This document shows, in pieces, positions 53,711 to 60,686 of a DNA stretch of 64,000 nt. The stretch's first letter is position 1. Each line of letters starts with the position of its first letter. The translations under genes were made by a program, and so were the position numbers. Origin of the DNA: Oscillospiraceae bacterium (GTDB taxonomy: Bacteria > Bacillota > Clostridia > Oscillospirales > Oscillospiraceae); contig SVLH01000001.1 of assembly GCA_015068025.1 (NCBI GenBank), positions 62,001-126,000 of the forward strand. Reading direction: 5' to 3'. Under the pieces are notes generated by a model that was given only the letters and a program-made list of their open reading frames with translations, did not search any database and was not told the DNA's origin.

Positions 53711-55138
53711 TTAGAATCGGAAATACAGGAACGGATTGTAGCTTCCGTCCACCAGATAGGCAGTACAAACCAACAACACCAGCGCCATCAGCACGGGAGA
53801 AAGGATCTTCTGGGTCTTGTCCGGCAGGCGGTTCCAGAGGTTCTTTCCGGCCTTTGTGGATGCGATGACCACCGCGATCAGCGTGATGGCATAGCTGCGC
53901 AGATAGTAGCCGTCCACAGCGCTCCACAGCTGCGCCTTGCCGAAACAGGAACCCAGATAACGGAAGCAGACTGTCAGATCGTCCATCGCGAAGAAGCCCC
54001 AGCCCACAAAGACCACGAGCAGGGTATACAGATGCTTGATGGCGGCAGGCGTCTTTTTCAGCACATTCTTCAGGGCGTATTTCTCGATCATCAGCCAGAC
54101 GAAGAAGTACAGTCCCCACAGGATAAAGTTCCAGCTGGCGCCATGCCAGAAACCGGTGCAGAACCAGACAATGAAAATATTGCGCAGCGTCTTGAGGGCG
54201 CCTCCACGGTTGCCGCCCAGAGGAATATAGAGATATTCACGGAACCAGTTGGTCAAAGACATGTGCCAGCGGCGCCAAAATTCCGTGACGGACTTGGACG
54301 TATACGGGTAGTCGAAGTTTTCATCGAAGCGGAAGCCGAAAACCTGTCCCAGACCGATGGCCATATCGGAATAACCAGAGAAGTCAAAATAAATCTGGGC
54401 GCCGAAGGCCAGCAGGCCCAGCCAGCCGCCGGCCACAGTCATCGTACCGGCATTCTGGGCCGCCAGCTGCGTTTCCCACAGAGCGCCGATAGAGTTCGCC
54501 AAAAGTACCTTTTTGGCAAGACCCACGCAAAAACGGCGCACGCCCATGGCGAAGTCCTGCGTGGTATTCACCCGGTGATCCAGATCCTCCGCCACCGTCT
54601 TATACTTGACGATGGGACCTGCGATCAGCTGCGGGAACATGGTGACAAAAGCGCCGAAATTGATGATGTTTTTCTGCATCGGCGCATCCTGGCGGTACAC
54701 GTCGATGGTGTAGCTCATCGTCTGGAAGGTAAAGAAGGAAATACCGATGGGCAGGGGGATATTCCGCAGCGGGATCGTAACGCCAAGAAGCGTAGCACTC
54801 ATAGGAAGTTCAATTCCGGTGAGCAGGAACAGGTTATCCGCAAAGAAATCGATATATTTGAAAAAGCCCAGAAGCAGCAGATTGAACACCACAGACTGCG
54901 CCACAAAATACCGAGCCAGTTTATCTCTGTGGCGGTACTTTTCCACCAGCCAGCCATGGGTATAGTCGATCAGGATCGAAGCGAACATAATGGTGATGTA
55001 CACCGGCTCGCCCCATCCGTAGAAAAACAGGCTGACTACGAGCAGGATGAAGTTCCGCCAACGCAGCGGCGCCGCAAAATACAGCAGCAGCGTCAGCGGC
55101 AGATAGGCAAATAAAAATGTCAAGCTACTGAAAATCAA
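53711..55138 (-). CDS. Membrane-bound O-acyltransferase (MBOAT, AlgI-like)
   Basis: 475-residue polytopic protein of about 10-12 helices. The MBOAT signature with the catalytic His is CTGFWHGASWNFILWGLY, preceded by EFWRRWHMSLTNWFREYLYIPLGG. These enzymes move acyl groups, commonly acetyl, across the membrane onto an extracellular polysaccharide; the DHHW protein downstream would complete the transfer. Confidence 0.94.
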   Translation of the reverse strand: MIFSSLTFLFAYLPLTLLLYFAAPLRWRNFILLVVSLFFYGWGEPVYITIMFASILIDYTHGWLVEKYRHRDKLARYFVAQSVVFNLLLLGFFKYIDFFADNLFLLTGIELPMSATLLGVTIPLRNIPLPIGISFFTFQTMSYTIDVYRQDAPMQKNIINFGAFVTMFPQLIAGPIVKYKTVAEDLDHRVNTTQDFAMGVRRFCVGLAKKVLLANSIGALWETQLAAQNAGTMTVAGGWLGLLAFGAQIYFDFSGYSDMAIGLGQVFGFRFDENFDYPYTSKSVTEFWRRWHMSLTNWFREYLYIPLGGNRGGALKTLRNIFIVWFCTGFWHGASWNFILWGLYFFVWLMIEKYALKNVLKKTPAAIKHLYTLLVVFVGWGFFAMDDLTVCFRYLGSCFGKAQLWSAVDGYYLRSYAITLIAVVIASTKAGKNLWNRLPDKTQKILSPVLMALVLLVCTAYLVDGSYNPFLYFRF

Positions 55139-55295
55139 AAAATTAACTCCCCTCGTCTAATATATGACACGCAGGTCAAACGGAAGTTCAGAAAAGCGTT
55201 CTCCCGACTGATTCCGGTATTATGACGGCATTTCCAACGAAAAAGTTCCCATGTTGAAAAAGTATTTCCTGTTTCGGGCGAAATTACGCCCTTAC

Positions 55296-55324
55296 TTGCT
55301 TTTATACAGGAAGTAAGGTATGAT
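55296..55324 (+). promoter_or_regulatory. Promoter of the threonine aldolase gene
   Basis: TTGCTT, 17-bp spacer, TATGAT, about 50 bp upstream of the ATG. A short inverted repeat (CTTACTT / AAGTAAG) lies across the spacer. Confidence 0.6.
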
Positions 55325-55372
55325 TTCAATATAAATGAGTGTAAATCTTTTACAGAAAGCAGGTAATCCTTT

Positions 55373-56395
55373 ATGTACAGTTTCCGAAATGATTATAGCG
55401 AGGGTGTCCACCCGAAAGTGCTGCAAGCGCTGACTGACACCAATCTGGAACAAAGCGTCGGCTATGGTATGGATCCCCGCTGCGATACCGCCCGCGCCAC
55501 CATCCGCCGCCTGTGCAGCGCCCCCAACGCCGATGTTCACTTCCTGGTAGGCGGCACCCAGACCAACCTGATTGTCATCGAATCTCTGCTGCGCCCCTAC
55601 GAGGCGGTCATCGCCGCCCATACCGGCCATGTCAACGTCCACGAGACAGGTGCCATCGAAGCCACCGGTCACAAGGTCTGCACCGTCTACGCCCCTGACG
55701 GCAAGCTGACGCCGGAACTGGTGGAATCCGTAGTAAAGGGTCACAGCAGCGAACATATGGTCCTCCCCCGTCTGGTCTACATTTCTGACACTACGGAACT
55801 CGGAACCATCTACACCAAGGCGGAGCTGACCGCCCTGCGTGCGTGCTGCGACAAGCACGGCCTTTTCCTGTTCCTGGATGGCGCCCGTCTCGGTTCTGCC
55901 CTCACTTCCCCCGAAAACGACCTGACGCTGGCCGACCTCGCCGCCCTGACAGACGCCTTCTACATCGGCGGCACAAAAAACGGCGCCCTGTTCGGCGAAG
56001 CACTCATCATGAATGCCGCCAACGACCACTTCCGCTGGCACATGAAGCAGCGCGGCGCCATGCTGGCCAAGGGTCGCCTGCTGGGCATTCAGTTCCAGAC
56101 CCTGCTGGAGGACGGGCTCTATTTCGACATCGCCCGTCACGCCAACGAAATGGCCTTCCGCCTGCGCGACGGCATCGCCGCGCTGGGCTATCCCTTCCCT
56201 GTGCCCTCCCCCTCCAATCAGCAGTTCCCCGTTCTGCCCAACACGGTAGTTCGTCAGCTGAACGAGATGGGCTACGAGTTCGAGATCGACCACGCCGATG
56301 GCAACGACCACACCTGCGTGCGTTTCGTCACCAGCTGGGCGACGCCCGAAGCCGCCATCGACCGCTTCCTGCAGGATCTGGCAGCCTGTAAATAA
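55373..56395 (+). CDS. ltaE: Low-specificity threonine aldolase (PLP enzyme)
   Basis: 340-residue fold-type I PLP enzyme that splits threonine or allo-threonine into glycine and acetaldehyde. N-terminal FRNDYSEGVHPKVLQAL; substrate/cofactor region HVNVHETGAIEATGHK; Asp for the pyridine nitrogen in LDGARLGSAL; PLP lysine in FYIGGTKNGALFGEA. L- versus allo-specificity cannot be told. Weak ribosome-binding site (AGCAGG). Confidence 0.92.
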   Translation: MYSFRNDYSEGVHPKVLQALTDTNLEQSVGYGMDPRCDTARATIRRLCSAPNADVHFLVGGTQTNLIVIESLLRPYEAVIAAHTGHVNVHETGAIEATGHKVCTVYAPDGKLTPELVESVVKGHSSEHMVLPRLVYISDTTELGTIYTKAELTALRACCDKHGLFLFLDGARLGSALTSPENDLTLADLAALTDAFYIGGTKNGALFGEALIMNAANDHFRWHMKQRGAMLAKGRLLGIQFQTLLEDGLYFDIARHANEMAFRLRDGIAALGYPFPVPSPSNQQFPVLPNTVVRQLNEMGYEFEIDHADGNDHTCVRFVTSWATPEAAIDRFLQDLAACK

Positions 56396-56426
56396 CCTGC
56401 TACCCCTCAAAAGGAGCTGTGGTCAT

Positions 56427-56657
56427 ATGAAATGTCCGTATTGTTCAAAAGAATTGGCTCTCGGCTATCTCTATAACGGCGCCCAGCCCGTACAATGGAT
56501 TCCTGACGGCAAAAAACCTTCCTACCTCAAATTTTCCGTTTCCGAAAACGCAATAGAACTACAAAACAAGTTTTCGTTTTTCAAGGTTGGAGGATATGCC
56601 GCCGAGGCGTATTATTGTGACGCCTGCCATATCGTGATTGCCAAAACGCAAAGATAA
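56427..56657 (+). CDS. Small zinc-ribbon protein (DUF6487/PF20097-like)
   Basis: 76-residue protein with N-terminal MKCPYCSKELALGYL and C-terminal YYCDACHIVIAKT, two CxxC pairs forming one zinc ribbon with a central beta-rich part containing LYNGAQPVQWIPDG. Common in Clostridia; function unknown. RBS AAAAGGAG. A hairpin terminator follows. Confidence 0.78.
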   Translation: MKCPYCSKELALGYLYNGAQPVQWIPDGKKPSYLKFSVSENAIELQNKFSFFKVGGYAAEAYYCDACHIVIAKTQR

Positions 56658-56676
56658 CGCTGACGATATCCGCACC

Positions 56677-56716
56677 CCCGCCCTTCTCCGCGTCGGTGAA
56701 GGGCGGGGTTTTATGT
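56677..56716 (+). terminator. Terminator after the zinc-ribbon gene
   Basis: Stem CCCCGCCCTTC / GAAGGGCGGGG with TTTTAT after it. It isolates the SOS-type promoter downstream. Confidence 0.85.
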
Positions 56717-56783
56717 ATAAACCGCTCTGGTTTCCAGAAAATCCCATTATCCGGCGGCATTTTTTCTCTTCCAAAATATTTAT

Positions 56784-56797
56784 CGAAAATTTGTTCG
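56784..56797 (+). promoter_or_regulatory. LexA (SOS) box 1, one mismatch
   Basis: CGAAAATTTGTTCG against CGAAC-N4-GTTCG. It ends 8 bp upstream of the -35 box. Confidence 0.5.
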
Positions 56798-56805
56798 ATT
56801 TTCTA

Positions 56806-56834
56806 TTGACAAGAACGTTTGTTCGAGTTATAGT
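56806..56834 (+). promoter_or_regulatory. SOS-type promoter of the repair operon
   Basis: TTGACA, 17-bp spacer, TATAGT. The spacer itself contains a perfect LexA box, so occupancy would block RNA polymerase. Confidence 0.85.
56812..56825 (+). promoter_or_regulatory. LexA (SOS) box 2, perfect core
   Basis: AGAACGTTTGTTCG: exact GAAC-N4-GTTC, lying between -35 and -10. Confidence 0.85.
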
Positions 56835-56840
56835 GTCAAT

Positions 56841-56854
56841 AGAACAAAAGTTCG
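56841..56854 (+). promoter_or_regulatory. LexA (SOS) box 3, perfect core
   Basis: AGAACAAAAGTTCG: exact GAAC-N4-GTTC at the predicted transcription start. Box centres are 28 and 29 bp apart. Confidence 0.8.
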
Positions 56855-56871
56855 ACAAGGAGGATTTTACA

Positions 56872-56994
56872 ATGACTTGGAGCTTCTTTTTCATGCTGCT
56901 GGGCGTTTCCCTGATGACCGCGCAGATCTTTCGGCTGGTCGATGCCATTGAACAGCCTCCCCGCCGCTCCCGTCGGCGCGCCATGGCTCGCTGA
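56872..56994 (+). CDS. SOS-controlled 40-residue membrane peptide, unknown
   Basis: 40-residue ORF with a strong ribosome-binding site (AAGGAGG, 56858-56864) and its own SOS-type promoter. Residues 3-24 (WSFFFMLLGVSLMTAQIFRLV) form one membrane helix; the tail is strongly basic (PPRRSRRRAMAR). It is the first gene of the LexA-controlled operon. Small single-helix SOS peptides are known as division inhibitors or toxins (B. subtilis YneA, E. coli TisB), but no similarity to either was seen; the role is open. Confidence 0.7.
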   Translation: MTWSFFFMLLGVSLMTAQIFRLVDAIEQPPRRSRRRAMAR

Positions 56995-57003
56995 AACAGT
57001 GCC

Positions 57004-58272
57004 ATGGACATTCTGGAAAAACTGACGATCCTGACAGACGCCGCAAAATATGATGCGGCCTGTACTTCCAGCGGCGGGAACCGCACACCTAAAAAAGGAT
57101 TTCTTGGCAACACATCTTCCTCTATGGCAGGGTGTTGCCATTCCTTTTCTGCGGACGGGCGCTGCGTGACGCTGCTGAAAGTCTTGATGACGAATTGCTG
57201 CATCTACGACTGCAAGTATTGCGTCAACCGCCGCAGCAACGATACCCGCCGCACCATGTTCACCCCGGAGGAACTGGCCGACCTGACCATCAGTTTCTAT
57301 CGACGGAACTATATCGAAGGACTGTTCCTATCCTCCGGTGTGTTTCGCTCACCGGACTACACCACAGAACTGATGATCCGCGCCCTGCGCCTTTTGCGCG
57401 AGCAGTACCGCTTCAACGGATACATCCATGCCAAGGCGATCCCGGGCACTTCGCCGGAACTGGTGGAGCAGCTGGGTCTTCTTTCCGACCGGCTCAGCGT
57501 CAACATCGAATTGCCCTCCGAAGCAGGTTTGACCGCTCTGGCGCCCGACAAGACCAAAAGCGCCATCCTTGCGCCCATGCGCCAGATCCAGGCCAGAAAT
57601 CACCAGAACAAGGAGGAACTGGTCAAGTACCGTCATGCACCGAAATTTGCACCGGCCGGACAGAGCACTCAGCTGATCGTCGGCGCAACACCGGATTCCG
57701 ACTTCCACATCCTGCGCCTGACACAGGGCCTCTATGACCGCTACCACTTGAAGCGCGTGTTCTATTCCGCCTATGTGCCGGTGGTGGAGCACGCCCTGCT
57801 GCCCTCCAAAGACGTAAAACCCCCTCTGCTGCGGGAACATCGCCTGTATCAGGCAGACTGGCTGCTGCGCTTCTATCACTTCCGTGCAGAGGAGCTGCTG
57901 GATCAGGCGCATCAGAACTTCGACACGCGGGTCGACCCCAAATGCAGCTGGGCGCTGGCGCATCTTGACCGTTTCCCTGTGGAAATCAACGCCGCAGATT
58001 ACGAAACCCTGCTGCGGATCCCCGGCGTGGGCGTCACCTCCGCCAAGAGGATCCTTGCCGCCCGCCGTGCCGGCAGACTGCAGGTCGACGATTTGAAAAA
58101 ACTGGGCGTTGTCATGAAGCGCGCTCAATACTTCCTCACCGCTTCCGGAAAAATGGCCGAGGGTCTGCGCTTCACACCGGACAGTCTCCTGCAAAATCTG
58201 ATCGCGGCAGAACGGTCTCTGCTGCCGCAACCGGAAACACAACAGCTGTCCCTGTTTGACAGCGCCGGATAG
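57004..58272 (+). CDS. Putative DNA modification/repair radical SAM protein (TIGR03916 family)
   Basis: 422-residue radical SAM protein of a family named for its link with a uracil-DNA-glycosylase-like partner. Cluster cysteines are in NCCIYDCKYCVN (CxxxCxxC, about 64-72). GLFLSSGVF and the NIELPSEAGL strand complete the SAM barrel. The C-terminal helix-hairpin-helix (LLRIPGVGVTSAKRILAARR) is a DNA-binding unit. The reaction is not known. The ATG is 9 bp after the 40-residue ORF and lacks a good ribosome-binding site, suggesting coupling. The partner follows 12 bp later. Confidence 0.9.
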   Translation: MDILEKLTILTDAAKYDAACTSSGGNRTPKKGFLGNTSSSMAGCCHSFSADGRCVTLLKVLMTNCCIYDCKYCVNRRSNDTRRTMFTPEELADLTISFYRRNYIEGLFLSSGVFRSPDYTTELMIRALRLLREQYRFNGYIHAKAIPGTSPELVEQLGLLSDRLSVNIELPSEAGLTALAPDKTKSAILAPMRQIQARNHQNKEELVKYRHAPKFAPAGQSTQLIVGATPDSDFHILRLTQGLYDRYHLKRVFYSAYVPVVEHALLPSKDVKPPLLREHRLYQADWLLRFYHFRAEELLDQAHQNFDTRVDPKCSWALAHLDRFPVEINAADYETLLRIPGVGVTSAKRILAARRAGRLQVDDLKKLGVVMKRAQYFLTASGKMAEGLRFTPDSLLQNLIAAERSLLPQPETQQLSLFDSAG

Positions 58273-58284
58273 AAAGGTTCCTCT

Positions 58285-59133
58285 ATGCCCGAAATGGTAT
58301 ACTATTACGATGGCAGCTTCGACGGATTTCTCTGCTGCATTTTCGAAAGCTATGCCAACAAAGAAGTCCTCACCGCGATCTATCGCGATGAGGACGATAT
58401 TCCCACACTATTTGCATCCCGCACAATTTTAACAGATAAAAACCACGCAAATCGCGTATTAAGAAAGATTGTAAAGTGTTCTTCCTTTGCAGCGGAACTG
58501 CTGCAAAAAGGCTTCCTCACCTGCTTGCCCGAGAAAGAAATGCACCTGTATCGGCTGGTGGTGAAACTACTGGAGGAAGGCTGCGGCTTTCTGCGCAACT
58601 TTTCCGACGAAACCTTATACCCGATAGCCGCCGCAGTCCGCCACCTGAACGGCGAAGCCCATTTGCTGAAGGGCTTTGTTCGCTTTTCCGAACTGGGCGG
58701 CGTTCTGGGTGGTGAGATTGAGCCGAAAAACAGGGTGCTTCCTTTGCTGCGCAGCCACTTCTGCGCCCGCTATCAGGGGGAATCCTTCTTCCTGTATGAC
58801 CGCACCCACAAGGAGGCGCTGTTCTATTCCGCGGGCAAGGCGGTGATCTGTCCGCTGGAGTCCTTTCAAATGGCTCCTCCGGACGAAGCAGAGGCCAGAT
58901 ACCGTCTCCTTTGGAAGCGGTTTTACGACACCATCGCCATTAAGGAACGTGAGAACCCCCGCTGCCGGATAACCAATATGCCAAAACGCTATTGGAATAC
59001 CATGACCGAATTCCAGAATGAGGATTGCTTCAAAGCTCAAAACTCTCCCGCAGCCGCATCAGCCCCCGCCGTTCCAGCCGCGACACCTGCACCTGCGATA
59101 CCCCCAGCACACGAGCCGTCTGCTCCTGCGTAA
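58285..59133 (+). CDS. Putative DNA repair protein, DUF4130/TIGR03915 family
   Basis: 282-residue protein starting YYYDGSFDGFLCCIFESYANKE, with LVRFSELGG-like core (FVRFSELGGVLGGEIEPKN) and ending its family domain near RYWNTMTEFQN (about 245). The family is linked to uracil-DNA glycosylases and always found with the radical SAM gene above. The last 30 residues (NSPAAASAPAVP... rich in Ala and Pro) are encoded over the 3' end of the opposite sigF and are probably not part of the fold. RBS AGAAAGG. Confidence 0.88.
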   Translation: MPEMVYYYDGSFDGFLCCIFESYANKEVLTAIYRDEDDIPTLFASRTILTDKNHANRVLRKIVKCSSFAAELLQKGFLTCLPEKEMHLYRLVVKLLEEGCGFLRNFSDETLYPIAAAVRHLNGEAHLLKGFVRFSELGGVLGGEIEPKNRVLPLLRSHFCARYQGESFFLYDRTHKEALFYSAGKAVICPLESFQMAPPDEAEARYRLLWKRFYDTIAIKERENPRCRITNMPKRYWNTMTEFQNEDCFKAQNSPAAASAPAVPAATPAPAIPPAHEPSAPA

Positions 59134-59734
59134 GGCTTTTGAAATAGCGAAGAAGAATGGTCACTTTTTCTTTTTCGGGCAAGCGGTCAATGGCCTCCCG
59201 CAGCGCGATCCGTTCCACCAGTGATTCCTCTGGTGCGTCTGTCCCCAGCACGCCCTCCAGCGTCAATCCGTCACCAGTCTCCTGCTGCAGCGATTCCGGC
59301 GCTTCCGTGGCCAGATCTGTCTGTGCGATCTCCTCTGCCGAAAACCCTGTAACCTCGGACAGCTCTGAAAGGAGAGGCTCCCTGCCCAATTCCTGCCGAA
59401 GGCGTTCCCGGGCGCCATAAATCGTCTGAGCCCGTTCCCGGATACTGCGGCCCACCTTTACGATACCGTCATCCCGCAGAAACCGCCGGATCTCCCCTGC
59501 GATCTTGGGAACCGCATAGGTGGAAAAGCAGGTGCCGTACCCGAAATCAAAGCCCTGCACCGCCTTTAAAAAGCCCATGCACCCCAACTGATACAGATCC
59601 TCCGCTTCTACGCCCCGTCCGTAATACCGCCGCACAATGCTCCAGATCAGGCCGCTGTTTTCCAGAATGACCTGCTGGCAGGCATCCCGGTCCCCTTCCT
59701 GTGCCGCCCGCAGCATCTCCAGCTCTACGCTCAT
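59030..59734 (-). CDS. sigF: RNA polymerase sporulation sigma factor SigF
   Basis: 234-residue sigma factor, first forespore-specific. Region 2 has LIWSIVRRYYGRG, DLYQLGCMGFLKAVQGFDFG and CFSTYAVPKIAGEIRRFLRDDG; region 4 ends with LTQEQTARVLGVSQVQVSRLE. The ATG at 59734 overlaps the spoIIAB stop (ATGA). Third gene of the spoIIA operon. Its 3' 104 bp overlap the opposite DUF4130 gene. Confidence 0.96.
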   Translation of the reverse strand: MSVELEMLRAAQEGDRDACQQVILENSGLIWSIVRRYYGRGVEAEDLYQLGCMGFLKAVQGFDFGYGTCFSTYAVPKIAGEIRRFLRDDGIVKVGRSIRERAQTIYGARERLRQELGREPLLSELSEVTGFSAEEIAQTDLATEAPESLQQETGDGLTLEGVLGTDAPEESLVERIALREAIDRLPEKEKVTILLRYFKSLTQEQTARVLGVSQVQVSRLERRGLMRLRESFEL

Positions 59735-60165
59735 TTGGATGCTTTCATCCGCGCTGCCAGCTTCTTTTTCATGGTGATCGTCGTCCCTTTGCCGGTCATA
59801 GACCGCACATTCAGCTGATCCATGAAGCTTTCCATAATGGTAAAGCCCATTCCGCTGCGCTCCTCTCCACCGGTGGTGAACATGGGTTCTCGCGCCCGTT
59901 CCACGTCCGGGATGCCGCGGCCATGATCCTTGACCGTGAGTTCCAGAACATTTCCCGGGAAAATCCTTGCTTTTACCCAAACCTTTCCGATGGAATCCGG
60001 GTATGCGTGCACGATGGCATTGGTCACCGCCTCGCTGACCGCCGTTTTGATGTCTTCCAGTTCATTGAGCGTGGGATCCAGCTGCGCCGCAAAACATGCA
60101 ACCGCAGAGCGGGCAAACCCCTCATTACTGCTTCGGCTGGGAAATTCCAGTGTGATCTCATTCAT
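59731..60165 (-). CDS. spoIIAB: Anti-sigma-F factor SpoIIAB (protein kinase)
   Basis: 144-residue GHKL-fold kinase that holds sigma-F and phosphorylates SpoIIAA. N box AVTNAIVHAYPD, G1 box KDHGRGIPD and G2 box RSGMGFTIMESFMD are complete. The start at 60165 (MNEITLEFPS) is the family N-terminus. Between spoIIAA and sigF, as in all spore formers. Confidence 0.97.
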   Translation of the reverse strand: MNEITLEFPSRSSNEGFARSAVACFAAQLDPTLNELEDIKTAVSEAVTNAIVHAYPDSIGKVWVKARIFPGNVLELTVKDHGRGIPDVERAREPMFTTGGEERSGMGFTIMESFMDQLNVRSMTGKGTTITMKKKLAARMKASK

Positions 60166-60192
60166 TGCCTTTGTCCTCATATGTAACCCTCC

Positions 60193-60498
60193 TTATTTGA
60201 TCGTAACCAGTCTGCTGATGCCTGCGGCATCCAGCACCCGTTTTGCCTGCGGCGGCACACCGCATACCAGCAGGCTGCCCTCCAGCATCTGCATCCGCTG
60301 CTGTGCCCGCAGGATCAATGCGATCCCGGAGCTGTCCATAAAGGTCACGCCCGACAGATCCATCACCAACCGCCTCGGCAGCGCCGCATCCACCGCCAGT
60401 TCCAGTTCCCGCAGGGCATCCTTTGCCCCGTGATGATCCAATTCTCCACGCAGTTCCAGCAGCAGATTGCGGTCTGCGCTTTTCGCCTGTATTTCCAT
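60193..60498 (-). CDS. spoIIAA: Anti-sigma-F factor antagonist SpoIIAA (STAS domain)
   Basis: 101-residue STAS protein. The phosphorylated serine is in TFMDSSGIAL (Ser56/57). When dephosphorylated it releases sigma-F from SpoIIAB. RBS GAGAAGGAGA. First gene of the spoIIA operon. Confidence 0.97.
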   Translation of the reverse strand: MEIQAKSADRNLLLELRGELDHHGAKDALRELELAVDAALPRRLVMDLSGVTFMDSSGIALILRAQQRMQMLEGSLLVCGVPPQAKRVLDAAGISRLVTIK

Positions 60499-60579
60499 AA
60501 AAATCTCCTTCTCCCGATTTTGATCTACCGATTGCTTTCCTCCCGTTCATTATAGGAGCCTGTCCTTCCTTTTTTTGTC

Positions 60580-60610
60580 GGATTCTTTCCGAGCCTGCCC
60601 GTTTTCCAAA
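60580..60610 (-). promoter_or_regulatory. Possible sigma-H-type promoter of spoIIA
   Basis: Minus strand TTTGGAAAA, 13-bp spacer, AAAGAATCC, compared with sigma-H boxes RnAGGAwWW and RnnGAATww; the -35 is imperfect and spacing about one base long. A TATAAT at about 60547-60552 without a -35 is the alternative. Confidence 0.3.
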
Positions 60611-60643
60611 ACTTTTTCAGGAAATTACGCCCAAGCAACAAAA

Positions 60644-60680
60644 AAACAGCTCTGCGGTCCTCCGCAGAGCTGTTTTTCTA
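60644..60680 (-). terminator. Terminator of valS
   Basis: Stem AAACAGCTCTGCGG / CCGCAGAGCTGTTT with a 4-nt loop and T run on the minus strand. Confidence 0.92.
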
Positions 60681-60686
60681 TGCAAT

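Noticed and set aside
53624-55114. Forward open frame opposite the MBOAT gene
   Set aside because: Shadow frame without hydrophobic pattern; the reverse strand gives a full MBOAT signature.
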